Under the pieces are notes generated by a model. It did no database searches. It saw nothing but the letters and a program-made list of their open reading frames with translations, and had not been told where the DNA came from. The position numbers and the translations under genes are program-made. Source: Mariniblastus sp. (GTDB lineage Bacteria; Planctomycetota; Planctomycetia; Pirellulales; Pirellulaceae). Taken from it: DNA of 44,809 nucleotides. Shown here in pieces: positions 1-8,755 of this stretch (position 1 is its first letter; every line of letters begins with the position of its first letter). The stretch lies in contig JABACA010000023.1 of NCBI GenBank assembly GCA_014237975.1, positions 1-44,809 of the forward strand, read 5' to 3'.

Positions 1-59
1 TGGTTGCATGTTGGTTGACTTCCGTTCAGCTGAATCCGACGATCCGCCCGGACCTGGTT

Positions 60-821
60 TCATTGCTTGGCTTCCGGTTGTTTTCCAACCAGTGGATGGA
101 TATTTTCTCGAATCCAAATGTTCCGAAAACGGAGTGGATTGCCGTGGTTTTGCAGTGTGATCGGCAACTTTTCGGGATGCGCCTTGTAGTGCGGCGGCTG
201 ATCCCAGAATGTTCCCCCTGGCAACTTGTAATGATTGTGGATCAAGACACCATTGTGCAAGACGGTTACAAAAGCGGGTTGCTTCAATTCGCCTTGTTCA
301 TCAAACCGGGGCGCTGTGAAAACAATATCAAATGACTGCCATTCTCCCGGTCCTCGCGAAGCATTGACCATGGGAGGCTGCTGCTTGTAGAGGGCGCCGC
401 ATTGACCGTCAAAGTAAGTTGGATTTTCAAAGGAATCCAGAATCTGGACTTCGTATTTTCCCATCAGATAAACGCCGCTGTTGCCGCGGCCCTGACCTTT
501 CCCTTTGACTTTCGTGGGTGTTGCAAATTCGAGATGTAACTGGCAATCGCCAAAGGCCTGTTTGGTTTGAATGGTCTTTCCACCCACCTCGGTATAACCG
601 TCCCGGATTTTCCAGGCATCGCCGTTTTTCCAGGCGTCCAGGTTCTTGCCGTCAAACAGAACGATTGCGTCCGATGGGGCTGTCGACGAGTTGCCTGGTT
701 GAATCGCTGCCGGTTCAGGCCAGACAATTCCACTGTTGTATTCATCTATCGTAAACCGGGCCAAACCCAAGGTCGCAACCAGCATGGCCAAGGCCAACAT
801 GTTCAAGGCGAATCGTTTCAT
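60..821 (-). CDS. Secreted DUF1080 (3-keto-disaccharide hydrolase-like) protein
   Basis: A protein of about 253 residues. It starts with a signal peptide or membrane anchor (MKRFALNMLALAMLVATLG), so it is exported. The rest is one DUF1080 domain, a concanavalin-like beta-sandwich common in planctomycetes and Bacteroidetes. Recognisable landmarks are IVLFDGKNLDAWK near residue 55, RGNSGVYLMGKYEVQILDSF near 115-135, the GEWQSFDIVF strand and a final LPITLQNHGNPLRFRNIWIR. Some members are known to hydrolyse 3-keto-glycosides, but no catalytic assignment can be made here. I chose the ATG at 821 over the TTG one codon upstream because a GAGGG ribosome binding site lies 8 nt before it. It is transcribed away from the large membrane protein gene. 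Family call is firm; substrate unknown. Confidence 0.88.
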   Translation of the reverse strand: MKRFALNMLALAMLVATLGLARFTIDEYNSGIVWPEPAAIQPGNSSTAPSDAIVLFDGKNLDAWKNGDAWKIRDGYTEVGGKTIQTKQAFGDCQLHLEFATPTKVKGKGQGRGNSGVYLMGKYEVQILDSFENPTYFDGQCGALYKQQPPMVNASRGPGEWQSFDIVFTAPRFDEQGELKQPAFVTVLHNGVLIHNHYKLPGGTFWDQPPHYKAHPEKLPITLQNHGNPLRFRNIWIRENIHPLVGKQPEAKQ

Positions 822-1132
822 CAATCATTCCCTCAAGGTCAGAGATTCTACCCGTTTCCAGCGTTCAAATTTCGAGGCGATGGAGGGACAGGTTCCGGTC
901 ACAGTGAGCAGAAAAAGTATAAACGATGACGTCCGGTTATGCGGAATTTAAGGCTAGGTCGCCGGGTTTCGGCCAGAATTGCCCGGTAAAGGGCCTGCCA
1001 GTGGCATTGGTTTGGATCTGAAAATCGGTAGTTGTTATTCTGGAATTTTTCCCGTCACATTTGCGTTGCTAATATCGCACTGGTTACCGGTTCATCAATT
1101 CAGTCACATGACCTGAAATAAACGGCAAAATT
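822..1132. other. Divergent intergenic region
   Basis: About 310 bp separate two divergently transcribed genes and should hold both promoters. I see the GAGGG ribosome binding site of the DUF1080 gene at the left edge. I see no convincing -35/-10 pair, repeat or small gene. Confidence 0.5.
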
Positions 1133-4100
1133 GTGGAAGAGTTACTAACCTTAATTGCTTTGTCGATTGTTGTGTTTGCCATCATCGGTTTCGTCGTGAC
1201 GATCATGGCAATCGTCAAGCATTCGTCGGCTGACAGACAGGGGACGCAGAAGAAACGCAGTCTTCAGGATGACTCGGTGGCAGCTGCCTACTTGATCAAC
1301 GAATTTTGGCGCAAACAAGAGATCGATGATGAGCAGTTTGACACCCTGAGAAAACTGCTTGAAGAAAACATGACTGGGCAGGCTCAACTGCCGAAGTCCA
1401 TTAAACCGGATCCGGTAGATTTGACGACGAAACCGGCCGTGGCACCACCCATTTCAGCAGCCGAAGAGACCGTTTCGAATCCGGTTAAAGAGAGCGAGGA
1501 GCGTATCGAGCCGGTGCTGGAAGCGACAACCGAATCTTCCATTGCCAAACAACCAGTCACATCCCCAAGTGCAGTCTCTGCGGATGTTGCCGCAGAAGTT
1601 GTTGCCGCAGAAGTTGTTGCGGAGGAAGTGGTGGATGCGGCAGCAACGGTCCTTCCGGCCAAGGCACCTGCCCCTTGGGATATTCCGGATCCACCCGAAC
1701 CGAAGCCGCGACGAACGTTTTCGGATGTACTGGCCAACTTCATGCTGGACAAGAACATTCGGTGGGGTGAGTTGGCCAGTGGTATTTTGATCGTCGGTAG
1801 CGCGATTGGCCTGGTCATCAGTTTGCGCACGCAATTAACGGAACGGATTCCCTATTTTCCCGCGCTACTGTTCTTGTTGATTACGGCCGCGATCCATGCC
1901 GCTGGCAGTTACACGCTGCGAAAATGGAAATTGAGAAATACGAGTCGTGGCGTATTGGTCATCGGTCTGTTCATGGTGCCGCTCAACTTCCTCGCAGCCT
2001 GCCTGTTGAGTGAAGAACGGCCGTTGTCGGACCCGGTCTACTGGATTGCCATGCTGCTGGGTTTCACAGCCTTTACTGGAATGACATGGTGGTCGAGCAA
2101 GCTGCTGTTCCGGCGTGGGTACGGGCCGTTTGTGGCGAGCATCCTTGGGCTGTCGGCGATGATCCTGGTGTTTAACCGGTTGACTTTGGGTGAGTCAACT
2201 TGGTTGATTGCTGGCCTGACAGTTCCGATTGGTTTGCTGTTTCTATGGGGCAGCGGATTGGTGATGCCGGTTGTCTGGAATCATCGATACTGGACCGAAC
2301 GCAGTCTGAATCGGATGTACCTCTATACGGGTATCCCCTTGTTTACCTCGGCATCAGCCGTCTCGATGCTGTTGGTTCGGTCGGGCGATCGAACATTGAC
2401 GATGATGGCATTGACCCCACTGGTCATGTTCCTGTCGTTGATGTTGAGTTGGTTTGGTCTGCTGATTGTCAGGAACCGTAACGCATCGGTCGTATTGAAT
2501 CATCAGTTGGTACACCGTTCGCTCGTGATCTTGGGAATGAGTTTCGCCAGCATTGCCTGGTTGGCCTCGGTCATCCTGCCGTCAGTATTCTTGTTGAACA
2601 GCCTGTTGTTGGCCGTGATGAGTTGGAGCATGGCTCGCCAATACCAGATCAATTGGCTGCGACCGATCGCAGGTTTTGGTTTGGCGACCGCCTTTCTGGT
2701 AGCCATCAACGCGTTGCTGGGTGAACTCGATTGGAACAAGTGGGAATCGCTGAACACGCTCGGCAACGCTTTGTTCAGCAGTCAGAGTGGTCTGACACTG
2801 ATGGGACTTGGCGGTGCACTGGCCGGGTGTTTTTCTCTGCAGGCCATGCGTGGGCCTGGGAAAGGGTTCGACGATTTCAACCGGACCGATATCGTCTGCG
2901 CTGCGGGAATCGGTATCAGCGGATGTGTCCTGTCGCTGGTTGCCGGGCTAATCCACCGCGACAGTGTTTTTGATACGATGACCGCCAGTCTACTGTTGGC
3001 ACTGGCCGCGGTCGTTACGTTGGTATTGGCGGCGATCGAGCACCGACAACGATGGTGGGTGCACACGGCAGCCCTGGTCAGTTTGAGCGGCTTGGCATTT
3101 TCGACATTTTGGAATCCAACCATCATCGGCTGGATCATCTCGTTCGAGTATGGTTACACTCTCAACTGGATGGTGATGGTTGTAGTCTTTAGTTTGATGT
3201 TTTCGTTGGCCGCCATGTTTGCCTCCGCGCGGCAAGGCGCCGAGGCAGTGACAGGAAAACTGGCTTGCTATGCCGGTTTTACCGCGAGCATTGCCTCATT
3301 CATGGGGCTCTACCTATCCGCTCGCTGGCCGCAACTGGGAGTCGGCTTGGCGGTAGCCGGTTGTCTCTTCTGGCTGGGCGTTGCCTGGTCGATGCGCGGC
3401 AAGCGGAGCCAATTCAGTGAGCCACCGTTTGTTGCTTCAACGGCCGTGCTGATCATCGCGATACTGATGGGGTTTTCGGAATCACTCGGTGTTCCGAAAT
3501 GGACCGAAGCGGCCCATTGGCTGGTCCAATGTTCAGTCCTTGGGGTCTGGGCCATCGTCTGGATGCTGGCATCCCGTTTTGCGAATCAAGGAAACGGCCG
3601 TTTCGGCTGGCTGTTGGGCAACCACCCGTATCGAGGTGAGCAAATCGTCCTGGCTCTCGTTGTGGGCACGTATTCGTTGTTGTTGCTGGTTCCATTAGTC
3701 GAACTGACAAGTCGCCAGCTCTACAAAACGTTGGATCTGGGCCTGTACGATGGCCAGGGTGAACTCGGTTTTCTGGTCACTGCTTACTTTTCGGTCTTTG
3801 CAGCTTCCTTGATCGCGTTTTGGGGCAAACCATCGACTAACACCGGCAGTTACCTGGTTCTTGGCTGGGTACTCGGTTGGAGCTTGTTTGCATTTGGTTT
3901 TGCCGAATCGGTATCGGTCGGTTCGGCATTGCGTTGGTTGTTGTCATTGAGCTGCCTGGTCACGGCCGGCGGAGTTGTCTATCTCATGCACCGCACAAAA
4001 AACCTCACCGATCAATCCTGGATCAGCCGTTGTTTGGAAACGGACCTGGTCAAGAGAGCCAATACCCCGGGAGAACCCAATCACGAAGTTTCCCTGGACA

Positions 4101-7100
4101 CCGAAGCCGCGACGTTGCCGACTGGCCCGCGCCGAAAATTATTGAATCAGCTGATCAACCAGTTTCTTTGGATCGCCGGCGGTACGGTGCTGTTGATTTC
4201 ATCACTGACGGTTGCCGGGGTGATGCTCAATGGTGCTGACAGCCTGGGGGGGCCCCAACCGGGCAGTTGGTTCTCCAGTTTGCCATCAGAGGTTTCCTAC
4301 GGTGTGCCGGCCGTGCTGTTGACCTCCTCGTTACTGGTTCTTTCGATTGCGCTGGGGCGTAAATGGTTGACCGTTTTCGGTTCAGCCACGTATCAATACG
4401 TGGTTGTCTTTATGGTGATCCTGTTGTTCCTGTCACCTCATCCAAAGCTGGCAACCAGCTGGTTTCTCAGTATTCTGCAATCCGTTTCCATTGGCATGTC
4501 GCTCTATGGATTCGTCTGGTTCGCGTTTCGCAACAGGATTGCAGGTGGTGGTGCGAGCGCGCCGGGTCGAAAGTGGATCAGCCAATTGGAATTACACACT
4601 CTGGTCAATGCACTGCTTGTCACGAGCTTGGCAGTCCTGATTGGCGGCCAAGTCTGCATCTGGCCGGATCAATCGGGGGGCTGGGCCAATGCGGCTGGCA
4701 GCCCATTGGGTTTCATCGCTCTGCTCATGGTCAGTGGACTCGGCTACGTCGTGGGCCGCGATCACAAGTTTCTCTCTGGGACGGATTTGCTGAACGGCTG
4801 GTTGATCGCCTGGGTCGGATTGACTTTCTCGGCCATGTTGGCGGCGCTGCTCGACACGAACACCCAAACCGTCTTTATAGGAATCCGCACCCTGGTCGTT
4901 GGCGGTGTCGTCACGTCATTGGTCCTCTTCGGGAAGATGGCATTCGAGCTTCGCAAATCGTCAGGGACGCCCCATCCAATCAACGTGTGGCCGCTTTTGG
5001 TTGTGACCTCGCTGTTGGCATTGTTTGCTTTTCGCGCCAGCCTGTATGATCCGATGCATGTTTGGGCTTACGTCTCGGCAGTTGGACTGGCCGTTATCCT
5101 GGTGACATTGCTCGGGATTCTTCGCGACCTGTTTGCTATGCAATATGTGGGCGCCGCGTATGGTATCACGGCTGTTTCCATGCTGATTCTAGACGTCTTC
5201 GACTCGGTGCTGACGTCGATCAATGTCGGCATGATCATGCTCCTGTTGATCAGTTGCGCCTGGTCCGTCGGGTATATCCTGAAGCCAGAACGTCGACAGC
5301 GCCCCGGGATTGAATTCCTGCTGGTCAACGCGATGTTGGTACTCTCATGCACCTGGGTCGCGCTCATGTCGGCATGGCAGCTGCTGTTGGATTGGGAGCC
5401 TCGGATTAGCGATGATTCCGGGTTGTTCCGGCCTGCGGGTATCGGGTTCCTTGCCGCGTCACTCGGTTGCCTGGTGCTGACGACCTGGAATCGAGGTGTT
5501 CGGCTATTCCTGGTGACACGTTATGTCTGGATCCTGGGTCTGGTTGGGGCGCTGATATCTTTTTTGTTAGAGCTGAACGGCGCTACATTGGCAAACCGGA
5601 TTCTGTGGATTTCCTTCGGCGCTGGTGCTCTTGTTTTGGGCTGGGGTGTTGTTTGGGCGACTCGCAAGAGATGGCTCTCGGTAGCAGAGAGCTGGCGGAT
5701 TCCCAGGTTGGCAGAAATACAAAATGAACTCCGGTATAAGTTGCCCGTTTACGTCCTGCTGACAGGCTGCCTGGTCTTTTTTGTCAGCTGGCTCGCGATT
5801 TGGAATGTGGCCGCTCGTCCATCGCGTTACCTGGCCTCGCTGACACCGTTCTTGGTGGTGATTGGTGTTGGGGCATTGTCGGATTCACACAAGCGTCGCT
5901 GGATGCAAGTGGCATCGCTTTTGATGGTGACTGCCAGTCTTATTTTGGTAGCGCTGGCCGATCTGCCGGTGACCGCCACGTCCGCGCAATGGTTGGTGCG
6001 AGTGATGCTGGTGCTGGCAGCGATGATGTTTATCTACGGTGGCTTGGTATCCCGCTGGTCTCAAGCGAATGATTCCTGGCTTCGATCCCTGCGAGAAATG
6101 GCATCCGTGACGTGTGCTTTGGCGCTGCCATGTTTGGTGTTGCTGGTGATCCGGGAGTTCTCGGAGTTCGACAAGACCCAAGGGGCCGGGATCCCGCTGG
6201 TCGATTCCGTCGGCGTCGCCATTGCCGTCCTCGGCATGATCGTGGGACTGATCACGATTGCAGTGAGGCCCAAGCTGGATCCTTTTGCCATGTCGGTGCA
6301 GGGGCGGACGATTTATGTGTATCTAGCCCAGGTGGTTGTCGTCCTTCTCTGTTTGCACCTGTATTTCACGATACCCTGGTTGTTCCAGCTTGGACTCGCG
6401 CAATTCTGGCCGTACCTGTTGATCGCCATCGCGTTTGGCGGGATTGGTGTTTCACGGTTATTGCAGCAACGTCAACTGGCGGTACTTGCCCAACCGCTGT
6501 TCAACACGGCAGCCGCACTGCCTGTTTTGGTGTCATTAGGCGTTTTTATGGCAAGCGATACCCAGGCAGACACCTCGGTGGTTTTACTGGGTGCCGGTTT
6601 GCTCTATTTGATGCTGAGCTATACCCAACGGTCGGTCATTAGCGGTGGTGTCGCGATCGTGCTGGGCAACCTGGCCCTTTGGGTTTTCTACAACAAGTTC
6701 CCCAGTTTCTCCTTTTTCGAGCATCCCCAGCTATGGCTGATTCCGCCGGCCATTTCGGTTTTAGTCGCCGCCCAACTCCTGCGTCGCCAGATGTCCTCCA
6801 GTCAATTGGCGACGTTGCGATATGTTTGCCTGGCGACGATCTATATCAGTTCGACAAGTGATATTTTCATCGGCGGTATTGGAAAAGAGATATTACCACC
6901 TATCATCCTGGCCTTGCTTTCAGTGATAGGGATTCTGTCTGGGATCGGTTTTCGAATACGTGCGTTCCTGTACCTGGGGACACTGTTCCTTCTGTTGTCG
7001 ATGGTGGCGATGGTTTATCACGCCCAACAGGCCTTGCACCACACCTGGCCGTGGTGGGCGTTTGGTATCTGCATGGGAATTGCAATCCTGTCCATGTTTG

Positions 7101-7168
7101 GCCTGTTCGAAAAACGCCGAAACAAAATGAAACAGATTGCCGCGCAGCTTCAACAGTGGGATCTGTAG
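1133..7168 (+). CDS. Giant polytopic membrane protein of unknown function
   Basis: A 2011-residue protein beginning at a GTG. An N-terminal membrane helix (residues about 4-28) is followed by a short helical segment, AAYLINEFWRKQEIDDEQFD, that resembles a SHOCT-like motif. Next comes a low-complexity Ala/Glu/Val/Pro linker (about 80-195) with short internal repeats (AAEVVAAEVVAEEVV). From about residue 205 (NIRWGELASGILIVGSAIGL) to the end it is almost continuous hydrophobic helices separated by short basic loops, probably several dozen membrane spans. The repeated pattern suggests internal duplication. The start of the membrane part resembles DUF2339/DUF2157-like planctomycete proteins, but I do not recognise a characterised family and see no catalytic motif. 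It stands alone, convergent with the next gene, with only 17 bp between stop codons. Confidence 0.85.
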   Translation: MEELLTLIALSIVVFAIIGFVVTIMAIVKHSSADRQGTQKKRSLQDDSVAAAYLINEFWRKQEIDDEQFDTLRKLLEENMTGQAQLPKSIKPDPVDLTTKPAVAPPISAAEETVSNPVKESEERIEPVLEATTESSIAKQPVTSPSAVSADVAAEVVAAEVVAEEVVDAAATVLPAKAPAPWDIPDPPEPKPRRTFSDVLANFMLDKNIRWGELASGILIVGSAIGLVISLRTQLTERIPYFPALLFLLITAAIHAAGSYTLRKWKLRNTSRGVLVIGLFMVPLNFLAACLLSEERPLSDPVYWIAMLLGFTAFTGMTWWSSKLLFRRGYGPFVASILGLSAMILVFNRLTLGESTWLIAGLTVPIGLLFLWGSGLVMPVVWNHRYWTERSLNRMYLYTGIPLFTSASAVSMLLVRSGDRTLTMMALTPLVMFLSLMLSWFGLLIVRNRNASVVLNHQLVHRSLVILGMSFASIAWLASVILPSVFLLNSLLLAVMSWSMARQYQINWLRPIAGFGLATAFLVAINALLGELDWNKWESLNTLGNALFSSQSGLTLMGLGGALAGCFSLQAMRGPGKGFDDFNRTDIVCAAGIGISGCVLSLVAGLIHRDSVFDTMTASLLLALAAVVTLVLAAIEHRQRWWVHTAALVSLSGLAFSTFWNPTIIGWIISFEYGYTLNWMVMVVVFSLMFSLAAMFASARQGAEAVTGKLACYAGFTASIASFMGLYLSARWPQLGVGLAVAGCLFWLGVAWSMRGKRSQFSEPPFVASTAVLIIAILMGFSESLGVPKWTEAAHWLVQCSVLGVWAIVWMLASRFANQGNGRFGWLLGNHPYRGEQIVLALVVGTYSLLLLVPLVELTSRQLYKTLDLGLYDGQGELGFLVTAYFSVFAASLIAFWGKPSTNTGSYLVLGWVLGWSLFAFGFAESVSVGSALRWLLSLSCLVTAGGVVYLMHRTKNLTDQSWISRCLETDLVKRANTPGEPNHEVSLDTEAATLPTGPRRKLLNQLINQFLWIAGGTVLLISSLTVAGVMLNGADSLGGPQPGSWFSSLPSEVSYGVPAVLLTSSLLVLSIALGRKWLTVFGSATYQYVVVFMVILLFLSPHPKLATSWFLSILQSVSIGMSLYGFVWFAFRNRIAGGGASAPGRKWISQLELHTLVNALLVTSLAVLIGGQVCIWPDQSGGWANAAGSPLGFIALLMVSGLGYVVGRDHKFLSGTDLLNGWLIAWVGLTFSAMLAALLDTNTQTVFIGIRTLVVGGVVTSLVLFGKMAFELRKSSGTPHPINVWPLLVVTSLLALFAFRASLYDPMHVWAYVSAVGLAVILVTLLGILRDLFAMQYVGAAYGITAVSMLILDVFDSVLTSINVGMIMLLLISCAWSVGYILKPERRQRPGIEFLLVNAMLVLSCTWVALMSAWQLLLDWEPRISDDSGLFRPAGIGFLAASLGCLVLTTWNRGVRLFLVTRYVWILGLVGALISFLLELNGATLANRILWISFGAGALVLGWGVVWATRKRWLSVAESWRIPRLAEIQNELRYKLPVYVLLTGCLVFFVSWLAIWNVAARPSRYLASLTPFLVVIGVGALSDSHKRRWMQVASLLMVTASLILVALADLPVTATSAQWLVRVMLVLAAMMFIYGGLVSRWSQANDSWLRSLREMASVTCALALPCLVLLVIREFSEFDKTQGAGIPLVDSVGVAIAVLGMIVGLITIAVRPKLDPFAMSVQGRTIYVYLAQVVVVLLCLHLYFTIPWLFQLGLAQFWPYLLIAIAFGGIGVSRLLQQRQLAVLAQPLFNTAAALPVLVSLGVFMASDTQADTSVVLLGAGLLYLMLSYTQRSVISGGVAIVLGNLALWVFYNKFPSFSFFEHPQLWLIPPAISVLVAAQLLRRQMSSSQLATLRYVCLATIYISSTSDIFIGGIGKEILPPIILALLSVIGILSGIGFRIRAFLYLGTLFLLLSMVAMVYHAQQALHHTWPWWAFGICMGIAILSMFGLFEKRRNKMKQIAAQLQQWDL

Positions 7169-7185
7169 ATCAGTTAGCGGATGAT

Positions 7186-8055
7186 TTACTTTTGGTTCAA
7201 AGCGCTTTGAACCGGTTTGGGTAGGTAGCCGGAAGTTTGACGCACCCATTTAGACTGGATGGCATCGGACAATGACAGTCTCAGGTTTTTCTGGTTCTTG
7301 TCCAGCTTGGCGTTCAGCTTGGCAACCAGTTTTTCCTGCTGCTCCTCGACCTTGCCGTCGATGGCACTTCGGACCCATTTAGTAATCTGTTGGGCGACTT
7401 CACCGCCTACTTTGCTGATCCGGTCCAGCCGGAATTCATCGACAAACAACTGGGCATTGGTGATGCGGGGTTTGAATATCACGTCGGGCGGGAGATGATC
7501 CAGGTCCAATAATATCTGGGTCTGGCAACTCAGCTTGATCCGGATCCGACAATTCCCCTCGGCACTGATGCTGTACAGCTGAACTCCCTTGACCCATTTT
7601 GACTGTCGGGCCTGGAGGTTCAGGTTGGCACCGATATTCAAATCGAAAGCCGTTTTGCCGTCCGGTGTATTTCGCAAGTTGGTTAACTCGACAGCAAATT
7701 CGTGTTCCGGATTTACCAGCTGTGCATCATACTTTTTCCAGGTGCCATGATTGACCATTTTCCATCGGCGCTTGGTTTTCAGTTTGATCCCCTCGTAACG
7801 AAGATCGACTCCGTCCCACCGTTTTTCCTGCTTGCCCCATTTTTTGTCATCGGCGTATTGGAGTGGCATGTGTTCCAGGATGATTTTCGTCAGCACGGCA
7901 TCTACCGAGGGTTGGGCCGCGGAGTGTTTGGCGGAGTGTGCCAGAGACGGATCTCTCTGGCCTGGCTGGTTTTGCTTTGTCTGGGCAGTGGCCGGTTCTA
8001 CCCATAACCAGACGGTCCAGGCGAGAATCAGAAGAATTGAGGCGCGTTCCAGCAT
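7186..8055 (-). CDS. Secreted protein of unknown function
   Basis: A 289-residue protein starting at ATG with a clear signal peptide (MLERASILLILAWTVWLWVEPATAQ). A polar linker follows, then a domain rich in beta strands (about 70-215: DGVDLRYEGIKLKTKRR, GNCRIRIKLSCQTQILLDL). The tail is helical and charged (IDGKVEEQQEKLVAKLNAKLDKNQKN), probably an amphipathic helix or short coiled coil. I do not recognise a named family. The beta-rich body with paired long strands would fit a lipid-binding or scaffold-like periplasmic domain, but that is a guess. Its 3' end faces the giant membrane protein gene and contains the 20-bp palindrome. Upstream it is divergent from the nuclease-like lipoprotein gene, with 88 bp between them. 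Confidence 0.75.
   Translation of the reverse strand: MLERASILLILAWTVWLWVEPATAQTKQNQPGQRDPSLAHSAKHSAAQPSVDAVLTKIILEHMPLQYADDKKWGKQEKRWDGVDLRYEGIKLKTKRRWKMVNHGTWKKYDAQLVNPEHEFAVELTNLRNTPDGKTAFDLNIGANLNLQARQSKWVKGVQLYSISAEGNCRIRIKLSCQTQILLDLDHLPPDVIFKPRITNAQLFVDEFRLDRISKVGGEVAQQITKWVRSAIDGKVEEQQEKLVAKLNAKLDKNQKNLRLSLSDAIQSKWVRQTSGYLPKPVQSALNQK
7194..7213. repeat. Perfect 20-bp palindrome at a convergent gene junction
   Basis: GGTTCAAAGCGCTTTGAACC is self-complementary and can fold as an 8-bp stem with a GCGC loop. It lies 25 bp after the stop codon of the large membrane protein and within the last codons of the opposite gene. It has no T-tract on either strand, so a terminator role for the plus-strand gene is only possible. 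Confidence 0.45.
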
Positions 8056-8143
8056 TTCACGTTCCAGTTAACTTTGTTACTGTTTCTATGATTATCGGCA
8101 ATTTGCCACTGCTAGGACTACTCGATTTTGACTGGCCCAAGCG

Positions 8144-8755
8144 ATGTCTCGCCACCCAACCGGAGTTTCTGATATCAAAACCATTTTCATCCTGCGGCAG
8201 GTCGTTTTCCTGGGGTTGGTTGTTGTTTGGCTAACGGGTTGCGATTTCTATCAGGATGAATACGGGAATCGAAAGCTGTTGCCAGCACCTCCACCCACGA
8301 TCGTGCCATACAAATTGTCAGGGTTTCCTTACGGAATTAAACGGGGAGATGAATTGCAGATTGTAGCGGGCGAAACTTCGACATTCTGTCGACTGATGGG
8401 TGTTCGAGCGCCGAATCAGGACGATGCTTGTTTCGACGAATCGACAGAGTTCCTTAACAGCCTGGTAGCAGGTCAGGTTGTCCATGGAACCGTCGTTGGG
8501 CATGACGCGCAAATGCGAGCCAGTTTTCGCGGGTACGTGGGTGACTTGGACTTGAACCTCGAGATGATTCTGCATGGCTATGCTCGATATGATGAAACGG
8601 AATTTCCTGGTAGCGAAGCATTCCGCGAGGCAGAATCCCAAGCACGTCGTGCCGGTCGTGGCATGTGGCAAAGCACCCCCGGTCGATCATCTCGGTTAAA
8701 TTCGAACGACGGGCGGCCCGCTACTTCACAAAAAATGGAACAGGATCAGTCTTGA
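8144..8755 (+). CDS. Staphylococcal nuclease-like (SNase) lipoprotein
   Basis: A 203-residue protein. A hydrophobic leader ends in LTGC at about residues 28-31, a lipobox, so the mature protein is probably a lipid-anchored exoprotein. Residues about 60-170 follow the SNase/thermonuclease layout: FCRLMGVRAPNQDD matches the R-L-x-G-x-x-A-P motif, the LVAGQVVHG segment matches the usual 'L..G..V' strand, and LNLEMILHGYARYDE followed by FREAESQARRAGRGMW matches the closing 'N..L...G.A' and 'AR....GLW' segments. The catalytic Arg/Glu/Arg set is not clearly complete, since the second motif lacks the usual D-R-Y-G-R. It may therefore be a degenerate, binding-only member. Its last 35 bp overlap the 3' end of the opposite-strand CRTAC1-type gene. 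Confidence 0.75.
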   Translation: MSRHPTGVSDIKTIFILRQVVFLGLVVVWLTGCDFYQDEYGNRKLLPAPPPTIVPYKLSGFPYGIKRGDELQIVAGETSTFCRLMGVRAPNQDDACFDESTEFLNSLVAGQVVHGTVVGHDAQMRASFRGYVGDLDLNLEMILHGYARYDETEFPGSEAFREAESQARRAGRGMWQSTPGRSSRLNSNDGRPATSQKMEQDQS

